The position numbers and the translations under genes are program-made. A stretch of 64,000 bases of DNA from Talinum fruticosum (lineage: Eukaryota > Streptophyta > Magnoliopsida > Caryophyllales > Talinaceae): contig JAITYX010000003.1 in NCBI GenBank assembly GCA_021018815.1, positions 10,382,501-10,446,500 of the forward strand. The letters are read 5' to 3'. The notes below the pieces were generated by a model that was not told the origin of the DNA, searched no databases, and saw only the letters and a list, made by a program, of their open reading frames with translations. Position 1 is the stretch's first letter, and each line of letters opens with the position of its first letter. Below, piece after piece: positions 1-11,789 of the stretch.

Positions 1-1330
1 GTTCACTATCGAGGAAGCAGAGAAGTTCGAAAGAACTTCAAGGCGATAAACATTCTAATGTACGCCATCAGCTCGTAAGAATACAACCGAGTGTCGACTA
101 CGACATAGCAAAAGAAGAGTGGGACACTTTTGTCAACACTTATGAAGGCACCGGCCAAGTCAGCAGTGCGAAGAGAAGTCAATATCTTCACAAGTACGAG
201 CTGTTCAAGATGGAGCCGAAGAGAACATCACTCAAATGTTCATCCTGGTTCACCGAGATTACCAACAATCTCAAATCTCTCGGGTAGAAAGATTTCCCAC
301 GAGGAAATGTGCGTAAAGATGCTCAAAAGCCTACCCAAGACAAGATGGGGTCCTAAGGTGATGGCCATTGAAGAGGCTCGTAACCCGTCCCAACTCAAGT
401 CGACAAACTCATTGGGAAGCTACTCACCCACGAGATCCATCTCGAAAGAGGGGGACGCAGAGGTCAACACCAAAAAGAACATTGCACTAAAAGCCTCGTA
501 AACTAGAGAAGCAAATCTGAGTTCATCGGACTCGTAAGAGGATCTCATTACACTCATCGCTAGAGGCTTCAAGAGAATGATGAAGCACAAGAGATGGGAT
601 AAGAAGCCAAGAGAAGAGTTCTATAAGAAAGACAAGAAGGATAGAAAAGGTAAGCACTCTTCCCCTTCAAAGTTACCTTTGACTAAGAACTCGGCTGTTT
701 TGAATGTGGCAGCAAGGAACAGTATAATCAAGGACTATCCTAAGAGAAACAGGGACAGTAAAGAAGAAAAAGGCTATGATGGACACATGGAGTGATGAAG
801 ACTCATCGAAGATGATGAGGACTCGGATCACTCAAATTGTTTGATGGCACTCTCGACTCGAAGTTGAAATAGAGTCGACTCACATCAATCGGACAATGAG
901 GAAACAAATCCTCAAAAGGTAATTGATTACTTTCTCAAGTTTTCCAAAGTTGATTTAGCTAAGTACATTTTTACTTTGGAAGAAAAGTCCAATTCTAACT
1001 CTTCTCGTTTTAAAGAACAACTTGACTTAATCACCTCTGAAAGCATTTGTTCAAAAAATGAATTGGAAAACCGAGACTAACTTTAAGGGAACTCAAGACT
1101 AGTGCTCAATCCAATGAGACCGAGTCCGAGGTACTCGAAGAGAAAATGGGCAACTAAAGCAAAAGCTCAACGAGTGTCAAGATCTTGTTTAAAAATTTAC
1201 TCAAGGTTAGAAAAACCTCGAAATGCTCTTAGGGTCCCAATGTGTCTCCTTCGAAAAGAAGGTCTTGGTTTTAACAAAGAGGAGGAATCTAATTCCTACT
1301 CGAACTTTTCAAAAAGGATTCCGTAATCGT
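1..1330 (+). pseudogene. gag: Sirevirus gag remnant, copy A (5' truncated by window)
   Basis: Capsid protein remnant of a copia retrotransposon (UBN2-type gag). Base 1 corresponds to about base 8818 of copy B, so some 200 bases of the gag N-terminus lie outside the window. Recognisable stretches, in shifting frames, include YLHKYELFKMEPK, KSLGRKISHEEM and GPKVMAIEEARN. A zinc-knuckle remnant begins with CFECG at about 696; its histidine and last cysteine are gone. RGFKRMMKHKRWDKK lies just upstream (about 562). Stops and frameshifts throughout mean no functional protein. Several breaks fall where a CGG in sister copies is CGT or CG here. Confidence 0.85.
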
Positions 1331-1559
1331 GAAGTTTAGAAAGGTTGAGCACGGTCCCATTCATAAGAATGAAAGGAGGACCGAGCCTGCACCAGCTTAC
1401 AGGAGAAACTCTTCTCCACTGGTTTATAAAAGAAACGTTTCTCAAAAGAAAGAGACACATACTCGGTTCTTTGAAAGAAAGACTCAAAATCGGACCAAAC
1501 CCAAAGTTATTCAAATCTGGTTCCCAAGAGTCTTCTTCCTCGTAAAAGGACCACAAGTA

Positions 1560-1771
1560 AAGGGTGTTACTGGGTTTGTTAGAAGAAGTGAGAAGGGTTA
1601 GTTTGTTTCGACTTGCAGATAGCTCAAAAAAGAACAAAAAGGCATTGGTACCGGACGGTGGATGCTCACGCCACATATCAGGAAATTCAAGACTCTTTTC
1701 CGAGTTACAAGAGTACAAGGGAGGAAAAGTCACGTTTGGTGATGAAAGCAAAGGCAAGATTGGAAAAGGAT
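1560..1771 (+). pseudogene. pol: Copia aspartic protease start, copy A left fragment
   Basis: Start of the pol polyprotein. The frame reads VPDGGCSRHISGNSRLF and then GGKVTFGDESKGK. In relatives this is the retropepsin active-site region, normally D-S-G followed by CSRHM; here the serine is glycine, as also in copies B and D. Homology to copia stops abruptly at about 1771, where Tat-associated sequence begins. The same segment occurs again at about 4042-4255, so the region is duplicated around the insert rather than simply split. Confidence 0.75.
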
Positions 1772-2243
1772 TATTTGCGTGGTTTGCTTTCATTCGTTGT
1801 TTTATACTTACCTGTAATAACAGGGGCTCCAGTGGAAGTTTAGCTCAAGCATTGGCTTCAACTTGGTCTAAACTAATGATTGTTTGAGCTACTATTAGCG
1901 GAGTTAGAGAAAAATAATCCTCTAACTTGCCACTAGAGTCCGTAAAGCTGCTGGTGCCGGATCTTTGTGGCTTCTTACCAACAGGAATCAACCTATTATA
2001 TAGGTGATAATAGCTCGTCACCTTGGGATGATGATGGATTCAACATAGACAAACATATTTCGATAATGTTTCATTAGATTGGTCAAACTCACCCAATAAG
2101 AATCCACCCTAGATTCTTATTGCTCGCTTCGACAGTGTTTTTATATTTTCCATGGAGGTTTTATTAGGATTTGGGCATAACCCGTTTTGTTCGCCTAAAA
2201 CCGCCTAATATGACATCGAATTCTTCAGCAGGGGGCATTACTC
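1772..2243. repeat. Tat-associated repeat fragment, left part
   Basis: Non-coding sequence that aligns by eye with about 40175-40630, downstream of the Tat integrase. The best match is the block around 2095-2125, where AATAAGAATC and GATTCTTATT flank seven bases and form a perfect 10-bp stem. The matching block is at 40489-40515. The alignment resumes at 3967-4041 after the solo LTR. Its identity (3' region, old LTR or degenerate coding) is not resolved. Confidence 0.6.
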
Positions 2244-3966
2244 TTAAGACTTAGGTATGACTAACTAACCCTTTCGATGTGTTTTGATTTCATGCATTCA
2301 TCTAAATTTAGGATAAAGGAAGAAGCATTGTAAAAGAAATTCATTTAACTAAGTCATATGCTTTACAATTCACCATTTCCATATGACTTATTCTTGAGTG
2401 AACTCGGAGTTAAATATATTAAGATTATCCGACTAAGTCCGAGACTCGAAAGTAGAATCCGAGTTGGTTATGACAGATTGAGTAAGACCGACCCACTCGG
2501 ATCTCGATTTTGGTCCACTAAGGCGGACTCGGACTCGAAAGTAGAATCCGAGTCGGTGAGTAAGACTCGACCCACTAAGATCTTAAATTCTCGACCCACT
2601 AAGTCATACTCGGACTTAGAAAGTACAATCCGAGTCGATGAGTAAGACTAACCCACTCAAATCTCATATTCTGACCCATTAAGTCGGACTCGGACATTTT
2701 GTTTTACCTACACTATTATTTGTTTAATCATGCGTATTTGTGAATTGTCTAAATAACTCATGTGCGCATTTAGATTAAATGATTTATTTATGAGTTTTGG
2801 CATATCTCGAATATGAGTATATTAACTATTAGACTTAAAATATTCCAAATTAATAGATTAAGGTAATTAATCATTAAATGCTTTATTTAGACTAATCCTT
2901 ATCTAATTATGGACTAAAGTATATTTATACTTTAAGAAACATTGTGCTTAATGTTTTTGCGGGTTTTTCTAATGCCAATTATATGAAGAGAAAGCAAAAA
3001 CAAAAGGCTTCTAACCATTAAAGCACTCGCCGGACAAAAAGTCGGAATTTCTAAAAAGCTTAGAACTTACTAACGACCTTGTCTCATTCATCGTTTTGGG
3101 TAATATTTTATTTCGAGTCTAACGGTCTTTTCGTTCTGCTTTTCCAGTTTACAAAAGCTAGAGAAAGAATTGTTGGAAGATAGGACCAAGGCACAACGGC
3201 TATTTCATGGTGGTCTAGAAATCTGAGTGACTCAAACTATCTCGTTTCAACGGCTAGTTGGCTTAGACAGCTTCAACAGAAAGACGTTGGAGGCTCAACT
3301 GCTATCTCTTCAAGGAAGACTATTTATAGAAGCCTTAGCACAAGATATTAACCGATGAAGGAAAGACAAAGAGAGACCATATTGAACATCTTCCGTAGTA
3401 TACAACTCCCAAACCGTAATTCTAATATTTTGAGTTGTATTCTTCTAAGTCAGCTTGTATTGTAATTCTTACTACTCTTCTACTCTTTCTCTCTAACTCG
3501 AGTTATAAAGATTACCCGAACTCGCTTGTCCCAAACTCGTAAAGGTTACCTCAATTTGGAAGTACCAGGTTAAATAAGAGAATTAACCGTGGGAAAAATT
3601 GGAGGATCCCAAGTTGATAAGGTAACTTCAACATGAAAGTACTAGGTCGATCAGATAAGGTAAATTATAAGCCTAGGAAAGTTGTAATAGATTTGTTTGG
3701 GAACAAATCTGGGTAGTTATATTCATTGTATTTTGAGGATTCAAAATAGTGGATTCGACTTGGTGCTTAGATTAGCACCGGCCGTGGTTTTCTACCCCAT
3801 GAGGGTTTCCACGTAATTTTGAGTTTACACTTTTCCGAGTCCAATCTAGACTCGGATTATCTTGTTTATTCTTTTCAAGCAAAAAGATTCTAAGTTTGTT
3901 CAAATTTCCTCATCACCCTATTTACCCCCTCTAGGGTGACTTAGACTCTCCATGAGCCAACCTTCA
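2244..3966 (+). repeat. Solo LTR, divergent Sirevirus family
   Basis: The start TTAAGACTTAGG corresponds to TGAAGACTTAGA of copy E's LTR, and the end CCAACCTTCA matches the other LTR 3' ends. A TATA-like TATTTATAGA lies at 3321-3330. The AAAGTAT...ATACTTT block and the CTCTAGGGTGACTTAG terminal block match other LTRs in the window. No primer-binding site or polypurine tract adjoins it, so it is solo. The right flank AGTTC (3967-3971) matches the unoccupied homologous site near 40634; the left flank TACTC is a degenerate copy. It is longer than its relatives because of an internal tandem repeat. Confidence 0.7.
2432..2700 (+). repeat. About 80-bp tandem repeat in the solo LTR
   Basis: Three units plus a partial fourth, each starting with a form of ACTAAGTCGGACTCGGACT, then a GTAGAATCCGAGTCGGTGAG-like core and CGACCCACTAAG. 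Units begin near 2432, 2518, 2599 and 2680. The repeat is absent from the LTRs of copies B, C, E and F. Confidence 0.75.
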
Positions 3967-4041
3967 AGTTCCTTATACCCCAACCTAAAGACATGGTGGT
4001 GAGGATCCTAGTAGGCTACAGCAACTCCTAAGAAGGTCCGT
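3967..4041. repeat. Tat-associated repeat fragment, right part
   Basis: AGTTCCTTATACCCCAACC onward aligns with about 40634-40705 (CCTTATCCCCAAACCTGAAG). It resumes exactly where the left part stops at 2243 once the solo LTR is removed. Copia sequence begins again at about 4042. Confidence 0.55.
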
Positions 4042-5560
4042 TACTAGGGTCGTTAGAGGAAGTGAGAAGGGTTAGTTTGTTTCTCGACTTGTAGGTGACT
4101 CGTAAAAGAACAAAAGGGCATTGGTACCTAGACAGTGGATGCTCACGCCACATGTCAGGAGATTCAAGATTCTTTTCTGAGTTAGAGGACTACAAAGGAG
4201 GAAAAGTCACGTTTGGGGATGACAAGTAAAGGCAAGATAATTGGGATTAGCAAGATTGGCAAAGGAAGCAATCTGGTCGCCCAAGTATACCTTATAAAAG
4301 GTTAAAGTACAACTTGCTAAGCATCTCTCAGCTATGTGATAAAGGTCAAGAGGTAAGATTCACTCGGACCAATTGTTATATTTCGATGATGCTACCAAAG
4401 AGATCAAACTCTAAGGTAAGAGATCTGGTAACACTTATACTATTACCCTTTCGACCCGAGTCGGAACTTATCATGTTTAAAAGCATCTCTTCATGATGAT
4501 TCATGGGCATGGCATCATAGACTAGGTCATGTTAGCATGCATACCATTAAGAAACTTGCATCCCATGGTTTAGTCGGAGGATCGCCTAATTGTGCATTTA
4601 AGAAAGATAAAATTTGTGAAGCATGCGCAAAAGGGAAACAAGTCGGATCATTCTTCAAATCCTCGAAAACTATTTTGGAGGTAAATCATATGTGCTTGTT
4701 ATTGTTGATGATTACTCACGATTTACCTAGGTGTGTTTTTTAAGCATAAAAATGAAGCGTATAAAGAGTTCAGCAAGCTCTACAGGAAATTCCAAGTTGA
4801 GTCTTAGACTCGGATCCGGATAATTCAAAGTGACCATGGTAGAGAGTTCGACTACTTAGAGTTTATAGAGTTTTGTGATAAGAATGGCATCGCTCACAAC
4901 TTCTCAGCACCATAAACTCCTTAACAAAATGGAGTGGTGGAGAGAAAGAACAGAACTCTTGAAGAAATAGCAAGGACTATGATGATTGAACATAATCTAC
5001 CCTACTATTTCTCGAGTTGAGGCGAGTCAACACAGACTAACTATACTTTGAACAGATGTCTCATCGGACCCATCCTGAAGAAAACACCAAACAAGCTCTA
5101 CAAAGGAAAGAAACCCAATATTTTATACTTCAAACCCTTTGGATGTAAGTGCTTTGTTCACAACAATGGTAAGGATCACTCGACCAAGTTTGATGCTCGG
5201 TCGGATGAAGGTATTTTTCTTGGTTATTCATCTCATAGCAAACCTTATCGCATTTTCAATAAAAGAACTAGCAAAGTGGAAGAAAGCATCCACGTTGTGT
5301 TTGATGAGATTGAACAGGAAAAACCAAGTGAGTCATTATTCTCGGACTCGAAGCTCAGCAGAAATGATGATCTCGATGAAAATGAGCTCATTAAGAATCA
5401 AATCCATATCACTTAGAATGAAGCCACTCGTAACGAAGTGACTCGGAATAAGACGACTCAAGAACCAGCTCGGAATGTTGAAGGACAATCGATGAACAAG
5501 TTCACTCGCAACGGACTTCGCGGATCAACCATTTCAACCTACGGATCCGGTGAACCGGAG
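4042..5560 (+). pseudogene. pol: Copia protease-integrase remnant, copy A right fragment
   Basis: Starts with the protease-adjacent block and DSGCSRHMSGDSR-type active-site sequence (about 4132). The integrase zinc-finger region follows as HTIKKLASHGLVGG and CEACAKGKQVG (4537-4660). A deletion at about 4676 removes the HMDLCGE motif carrying the first catalytic Asp. Later parts keep VVERKNRTLEE (about 4930) and KPFGCKCFVHNNGKDH to FLGYSSHSKPYRIFNKR (5130-5270), the integrase C-terminal module. Homology ends in the linker before RT (SKAFKYAS, about 5560-5590), where the third ORF follows directly. RT and RNase H are absent. Not functional. Confidence 0.8.
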
Positions 5561-5589
5561 AACAGTAAAGCATTCAAGTATGCTTCCAA

Positions 5590-6340
5590 CCGGGTGTTTA
5601 GGTCCATAGCTCGAACCGAGGCCACCTTCTCCGCCTCAAACTCGTAGTCAGTCCCCTCTCTCTCTCCTTCCTCCACCTGGTGGTGCCTCCACCTCAGGTG
5701 TTTCTCATATCATCTCTTACGCCTTGTCCACCGCTATCATGGATAAGATCTCCTCGATGTCCACTAAGTTCAAGGACATCCTCCTGGTCATTCAAGACTC
5801 GTCCTTTAGTCTATGACCATTAACCGGAAAACAGCCCAATCCCGCATTCGAGAGTACCAGGATGTGCTCCTCGAGATGAAGGCCTTGGTCAAGGAGCAAA
5901 GGGAGCCGATCGAGCTCCTTCAGGAGAGGCAATCTAAGGCGGCTCAGGATCTTGTCAACTCGGATGCTTCTAAGGAATCCTCGAGTTCAGCCAAATCTTC
6001 CTCTCGAAGAGGAAGAAGAAACGAAGAAGGAGCAGAAGAGGTGCTCGCGATCGAGGCGAGTCCATCCGAGGCAGGGAGAAAGAAGAAAAACAAGGAGCAG
6101 CTGCAGCAACGAGAGGGTCCAAGTGCTCCGTAAGCTCACCCGGAGATGATTAGTTAAGACAATGAGTCCGAGTGGGTCGGACGACCCTACCGACCATGGT
6201 CGACCGCCAGCTGGTCGGACTAAGCGCACCCCTCCAGCCTTAGAGTTCCGGGAGGATGAGCCTCTAGACACCTAGTTTTGGGTCAGCCACTCGGAGCCGA
6301 GAACATTCCGGAGATCCCGACTCGCCACCGCCGCGCTCAA
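5590..6340 (+). pseudogene. Sirevirus third (post-pol) ORF remnant, copy A
   Basis: Extra reading frame between pol and the 3' LTR. It keeps an Arg/Gln/Glu-rich stretch likely to form a coiled coil (MTINRKTAQSRIREYQD at 5813, then EQREPIELLQERQSKAAQ), followed by a Ser-rich and Glu/Lys-rich acidic segment. Matching sequence is in copy B (about 15430-15760) and copy E (minus, about 31990-31700). Sireviruses are known to carry an extra ORF here, sometimes called env-like; I see no signal peptide or membrane segment, so I do not assign an envelope role. The join at about 5590 fuses the pol linker to this ORF. Confidence 0.6.
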
Positions 6341-6399
6341 TTAATTCTTCAAGATCTTATCGGTGCGGGCGCACGACTCGTCCTTCATCTTCTATTCAG

Positions 6400-6940
6400 A
6401 CTGCTCCATCTCCTCCCTCTTAGTTTTCTTCTCTTGTTTTTCATTTTTTTGTCTAGACATCAAATTTGTATCTACTAGATACATTCTTCCTCTTTTTGTT
6501 TTTACCTGAAAGGCAAGGGGGAGAATAGTTTGAAAATTTTATTTTCTTGTTTGGGGGAGTTTCTCTCACCCTCCCTTATGTACTTATCTTTTCTTTAATG
6601 AAGTAATACATTTCATTAATAATTTTTGAGTTTCATGCTTAAAGCAATGGTTTCGTAGTTTATTAATTCCGAGTTTCCATTTCTTATTCAACGATGTCAA
6701 CTATGTCTATCTTTGCTCTAATACTCGCTTATTTTCTTTTCTTTCATGAATAAATGCATTTCATTATTAATCCTGCTATCAATGTGTAATCATTGATGTG
6801 TTTATCAGTATTTTTGCTCGCTCCGATCTCATTTTATCACATCGTATCGACTTAGTTTCGAGCAACATTAAAAAACCAGATTTATATCACTAACAAAGTT
6901 TCAGCCAAGTATGGAATGCCTTTCATCAAAAAGGGGAGAT
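6400..6940 (+). other. Copy A 3' non-coding region with two polypurine tracts
   Basis: AT-rich untranslated sequence. The first purine run is GGCAAGGGGGAGAA (about 6513-6526) and the second, directly before the LTR, is AAAAAGGGGAGA (6928-6939). The second is in the right place to prime plus-strand DNA synthesis. The distal run is kept in copies B (about 16128) and E (about 31259-31270, minus). Multiple polypurine tracts are a known Sirevirus trait. Confidence 0.7.
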
Positions 6941-8550
6941 TGAGCACTCAAACTTTACATGTACATCATTCCGAGTTCCATTAGAGAATTAGGTATCTGG
7001 CTTCAACCCTCATAAGGTTTTGATTTTAAGTCATTCTATGTGCCTTAGAAACTTTTCTCGAGTGATGTAGCATCTTTTCCGAGTGTTACGTAATCTATTG
7101 TATTCGTTTTCATCCGCTTCGATCGACTCGTGAAAGCATACTCTTATATGCCATTCTACACACTGCTCCGAGCCACTCGGACAACACTCAAATATATCAT
7201 ATGTTCAATCATTTACTATAACATGCATAAACTCGGACCTCACTTCGTGTTCCAAGAATTACCTTCATAATTCATTCTTCTAAGTCAGCTTGTTTTGTTT
7301 GCACTTTGCTTTGTCTAAATCAAGTCTGTCTACTTTGATATTCTTTATTTTACTTGATTCTCTTTTAGACTCGACTCGAATGGATTTTGAGTCTCATGGT
7401 TATTAGACTAAGAAAATTCCATTCCTTTTTCTAACTCGGATAATTATGCACTTAATTATCTTGATTAATTTATTATCTCGTGTCTAATCTTGGACCAAAG
7501 TATTTTATACTTTGAGAACCAAATTAATTTACTTTTGTAGGTTATTCAAACGAGGCTATCCTATTTTTGAATTACAAAAGTAACCGGCTTCAAAACGTCA
7601 AATCACCAAGCAGAGAAGGCTTTTTCCACTTCTCGACCAAAGCCCGGACACTATGTCGTGGTTGTCTATTTCCAAAACCGGAAATCTGCAACGCTAAACT
7701 TAACAAGTGGTTTCCACCTTACTTTTCAAGACACCACCAGTGAATTGGGACTTCCAAAGGGGTTAAGAGCCGTTGCCCAACGTTCACACTTCAACGGATA
7801 TTTTCGAGTGACTTAGAAAATCCATTACAACGGTCACAATGGACTTTCGATCGGAAGATGGTCACAACGGCAAATTTGCTTGGTCATCGATAAATAGAAG
7901 CCAACTCTCAAGACTTGAAGATTGCTGAACCAACTATCAATACACATACTTGAGCAAAAGTCTTTGTATTCATATTTAATCTTCTACTTACAACTCCAAC
8001 TCTATAATTAATATTCTCTCGAGTTGTAAGGTCTTGTAATGAGTCACAAACGCTTATTCTTACTTTCGAGTAAGGTCCCTTGACCGAGCTGTAAGGGTTA
8101 TCTCAGCTCGGTGTTCCCTAGTTATAAAGGTTATCTCGGTTAGGAAGTACTAGATCGGATAATGGAATTTCCGAGTCTAGGAAAAATTGTAAGGAGTTGT
8201 CTAAGGGAGAAACTCGGTTGAGTCATTCTACCGTATTTTATGGACTTAAAATAGTGGATTTGATTTTGTGCTTGGATTAGCACGGTCCGTGGTTTTCTCG
8301 CCCCAGGAGGGTTTCCACTTAACTTCTGAGTTGATACTTTTCCGAGTCCAAAGTAGACTCAGACATGCATTTAAAGTTCTATCTAATCTATATCTTCATC
8401 TTCCACTTATTTCGAGTCGGTGTTTTTCTTAGTTCATTCTTGACTCACACTCTCCCCGCAGTCATATCTAGTGTTTAACTAAAGCGAATTTCCTCATCAC
8501 CTTATTCACCCCCTCTAGGGTGACTTAGCTTCTCCGAGAGCAAACCTTCA
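6941..8550 (+). repeat. Sirevirus LTR shared by copies A and B
   Basis: The 1,610-bp LTR starts TGAGCACTC after the polypurine tract and ends CAAACCTTCA before the primer-binding site. A TATA-like box, GATAAATAGAAG, is at about 7889-7900. U3 contains repeated CGAGT/ACTCGG elements. Matching blocks are in LTRs at 16437-17831 (+), 24548-26066 (-), 29379-30848 (-), 38246-39696 (-) and 61275-62845 (+). It is simultaneously the 3' LTR of A and the 5' LTR of B. Confidence 0.85.
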
Positions 8551-8566
8551 ATTGGTATTAGAGCCT
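8551..8566 (+). other. Primer-binding site of copy B
   Basis: ATTGGTATTAGAGCC follows the LTR end directly and is one change from TGGTATCAGAGC, the complement of the 3' end of plant initiator tRNA-Met that copia elements commonly use. It fixes the LTR boundary. Confidence 0.85.
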
Positions 8567-8610
8567 AGCCTTTCGTAAAGGATCTAACCATCCAAAGGTC
8601 TAAAGATCAA

Positions 8611-9960
8611 ATGGCTCGGAACAACGGAGAGTTCGATGAAGGAAGATCTTCCAACGAAACCACCAAAGTTCAAAGGATCTAACTTTGTCTACTGGAAGAA
8701 GCTCATGGAATGTTTCCTGCTAGATCATGATAAGGATGTCTGCGACATCATACAAGTAGGCAACTACATTCCCATGAAGACGGAAGAAACAAGACTCGTG
8801 CCCAAGACAAAGGCTGAGTTCACTCGCTCAAGAAACGAAAAGTTCGGAAAGAACTTCAAGGCGATGAACATTCGATGTGCGCCATCGGCTCGGAAGAGTA
8901 CAACCGAGTGTCCGCTCGTGACACGGCCAAAGAAGTATGGGACACACTGGTCAATACTTGTGAAGGCACAAGCCAGGTCGGACAAGCGAAGATAAGCCAA
9001 TATCTTCACAAGTATGAGCTGCTCAAGATGGAGCCGAAGAAAACATCACTAAGATGTTCATCCGCTTCACCGAGATTACCAACTATCTCAAATCTTTGGG
9101 TAAAAAGATTTCCCATGAGGAAATGTGAAGAAAGATAGTTAGAGGTCTATTCAAGAGAAGATGTGGTCCCAAGGTAACAGGTATTGAAGAGGCTCGGAAC
9201 CTGTCTCTACCGAAGCCGGACGAACTCATTGGGAAGCTTCTCACCTATGAGATCCACCTAGAAGAGGATGATGTAGAGGTTAGCACCAAAAAGAACATTA
9301 CGCTGAAAGCCTCGGAAACTAGAGAAGCAAATCTGAGTTCCTCCGACTTAGAAGAGGATCCCATGACACTTATCACTAGATGCTTCAAGAGAATAATGAA
9401 GCATAAGAGATAGGATAAGAAGCCAAGAGAAGAGTTCTATAAGAAAGACAAGAAGGATAGAAAAGGTAAACACTCTTCCCCTTCAAAGTTATCTTTGACT
9501 AAGAACTCGGTCTGTTTTGAATGTGGCAGCGAAGGAACACATAGTCAAGGACGGTCCTAAGAGAAAGAGGGGCTGAAGAAAGAAAAAGGCTATGATGGCC
9601 ACATGGAGTGATGAAGATTCATTAGAAGACGAGTAGGACTCAAATGACTCAAAATGTCCGATGGCACTCTCCGACTTAGAAGCTGAAAGCAGTCGATTCA
9701 GATCACTCGAGATAGTGAGGAAACAAATCCTCGGTGGTAATTGAATACTTTCTCAAGTTTTCTAAAGTTGATTTAGCTACGTATATTTTCACTTTGTAAG
9801 AAAAGTCCAATTCCGAGTCTTCTCTTTTAAAGAACAACTTGAGTCAATCAATTCCGAGAGCAACTCTTTAAAAAATGAATTGGAAAACCGAGACTTACTC
9901 TAATAGAACTTAAGACTAGTGCTCAATTTAATGAGACCGAGTCTAAGTTACTTAGGAAGG
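8611..9960 (+). pseudogene. gag: Sirevirus gag remnant, copy B (5' part)
   Basis: Starts at ATG 8611 (MARNNGEFDEGR). The frame shifts near 8635 and continues as PPKFKGSNFVYWKKLMECF, DHDKDVCDIIQVGNYIPMK and VPKTKAEFT, a UBN2-type capsid N-terminus. Later blocks include YLHKYELLKMEPKK (about 9001-9042) and SLGKKISHEEM. A zinc knuckle reads CFECGSEGTHSQG (about 9513), with the spacing broken. It is interrupted at 9960 by an unrelated LTR and resumes at 12701. Stops and frameshifts abolish function. It is the best preserved gag start in the window. Confidence 0.85.
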
Positions 9961-11789
9961 TGTAACGCCCCCAATCACCATTACTTAATAATCCCCTCAT
10001 TAGGGACTATTACGTAAGGTCGCAGCGGAAGGTAACGATCGAAGGCGCTACCGCCGTCCTAAAAATAGGACAAGGCTAAATAATTTGAAATAAAAGGAAG
10101 TACGATTTATTCATTTACTCGTTATATTTCCAATGATATCTGTTAGGAGTAGCTACTTATTACCCAAGTAGCTAGGTCATCCCAAAACATAGGTCACTGG
10201 TTTAGCAACGTAATATTTATACAACCTAGACTTTTGTCTAGTCCACAAATGATGTACAACAATTCCCAAGGTCATACCTAACCCCGGTTGAATGTAAAAT
10301 CACCGTGAGCGTCTATGTACCTTCGTATTTGCGAATGCCACGTGGCTGGCTAGGGTTTGCCTTCATCGGACTTAGGAAATGATTGATTGTTCACCAATGC
10401 TTCTTCCTAAAACAAAAACAATAAAATATTTGGAAGAGTGAGTCGAAACTCGCACGAACATTCCCGCACTCGTAAAATAACTTTGAAGAATATATTGATT
10501 GAGCGCGCGCATTTCAATTCATTTTAGTTTGAAATCGGGGGAGAGAATATAAGTAAAATTGCTTGCTAGGTTATTATCCGGAAGTGGAACCCCTTGGTAA
10601 TTGATACGATCGTTGAACAGGTGTCACCCCGGGCCGATCGATAACCCGAGTTGACGCCGCGCGCAGTATAATTGGCGGGCCTAAGCCCTTGGTAATTGAT
10701 AATTGGGCGGGGACCACTTAATTAGGTGGCAAAACTTGCCTTGTAAATGATTCATTGTTATTTGTATATATGAGAAATGTTGAGATTTGATGAAATATGT
10801 GAGTTTTCGAAAGGTACAGGCAATGAACGTACTCGAATTGAGAATATTTGTTTCTCCCTTTTGCGAAATTTGAGTCACCAGCTATTCGGCAACGGAAGTG
10901 GCCTCAATTCTGTTTAAAATAGATTTCTAGAGTTAATGATGTTTTCTTGAGTTTTAATGCTTGAGTTTGTATAAGCTTTAACAATTTATTTCATTTCATA
11001 TATTCGTATGAGAATTGCTTAAACTAATGTTTGTATTACTCAACTTTACTGCGTTGATTCCGTTTCAATTATTGAATACGATTTATATTAATTAAAGATG
11101 TTGATTAGGTTGACTAAATACTCGATTGTTTTGACGGAATTCAATCCGTTAGCTGACTTGGATTGGCAATGGTGTCTATATATATATGGATATACCTAAC
11201 AAACACCGATTCCTAGTTTATCCTCTCTCCCTTCATTGCATTCAACCCCTGGTTAAGTAATTAACTAATCCGTCAAACGCCTCCCTATGGAAGGTTCCAT
11301 AATCTATTAAATTGCTCAAACTCATGCATGCACCATTTTAAGGCCATAAGCATTGTTTTCCCGATAACTTCACATTCACAACTATAATTAGGTACGCTTA
11401 ATACTTAGTTATTTTCCACACTCGCACATTACCGAATTTCAAGTTTTACGCATGCATCATTTGTTCAATATAACCAAAATGTAACAATTCCATCCACTTG
11501 CTAAATTCTACAATAGAGCATCCCCTAAACTCATCCACCGATTCACAATCTCCCCAAGAAAATCACCTTCGTTTACATTCATACACAATCGGACCATCAA
11601 ACCGCCGCAACTCGCTTATTCACACCAATTCGAATTTCCCCAATTTAATCTTTGCATTCACTCCACAAATATATTTCTAATCATACTTCAATTTACAGAC
11701 TATAATTGCTTAAATAGATAATAAAATTGATAATTTAGGGTTTAGAGTTTTACCTTCAAGTACACATTGAGGAAGCCGAGGAGGAGTGG

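Noticed and set aside
5590..6340. Third ORF as an envelope glycoprotein
   Set aside because: The position fits the so-called env-like ORF of Sireviruses, but I see no signal peptide, membrane segment or processing site in any of the three copies.
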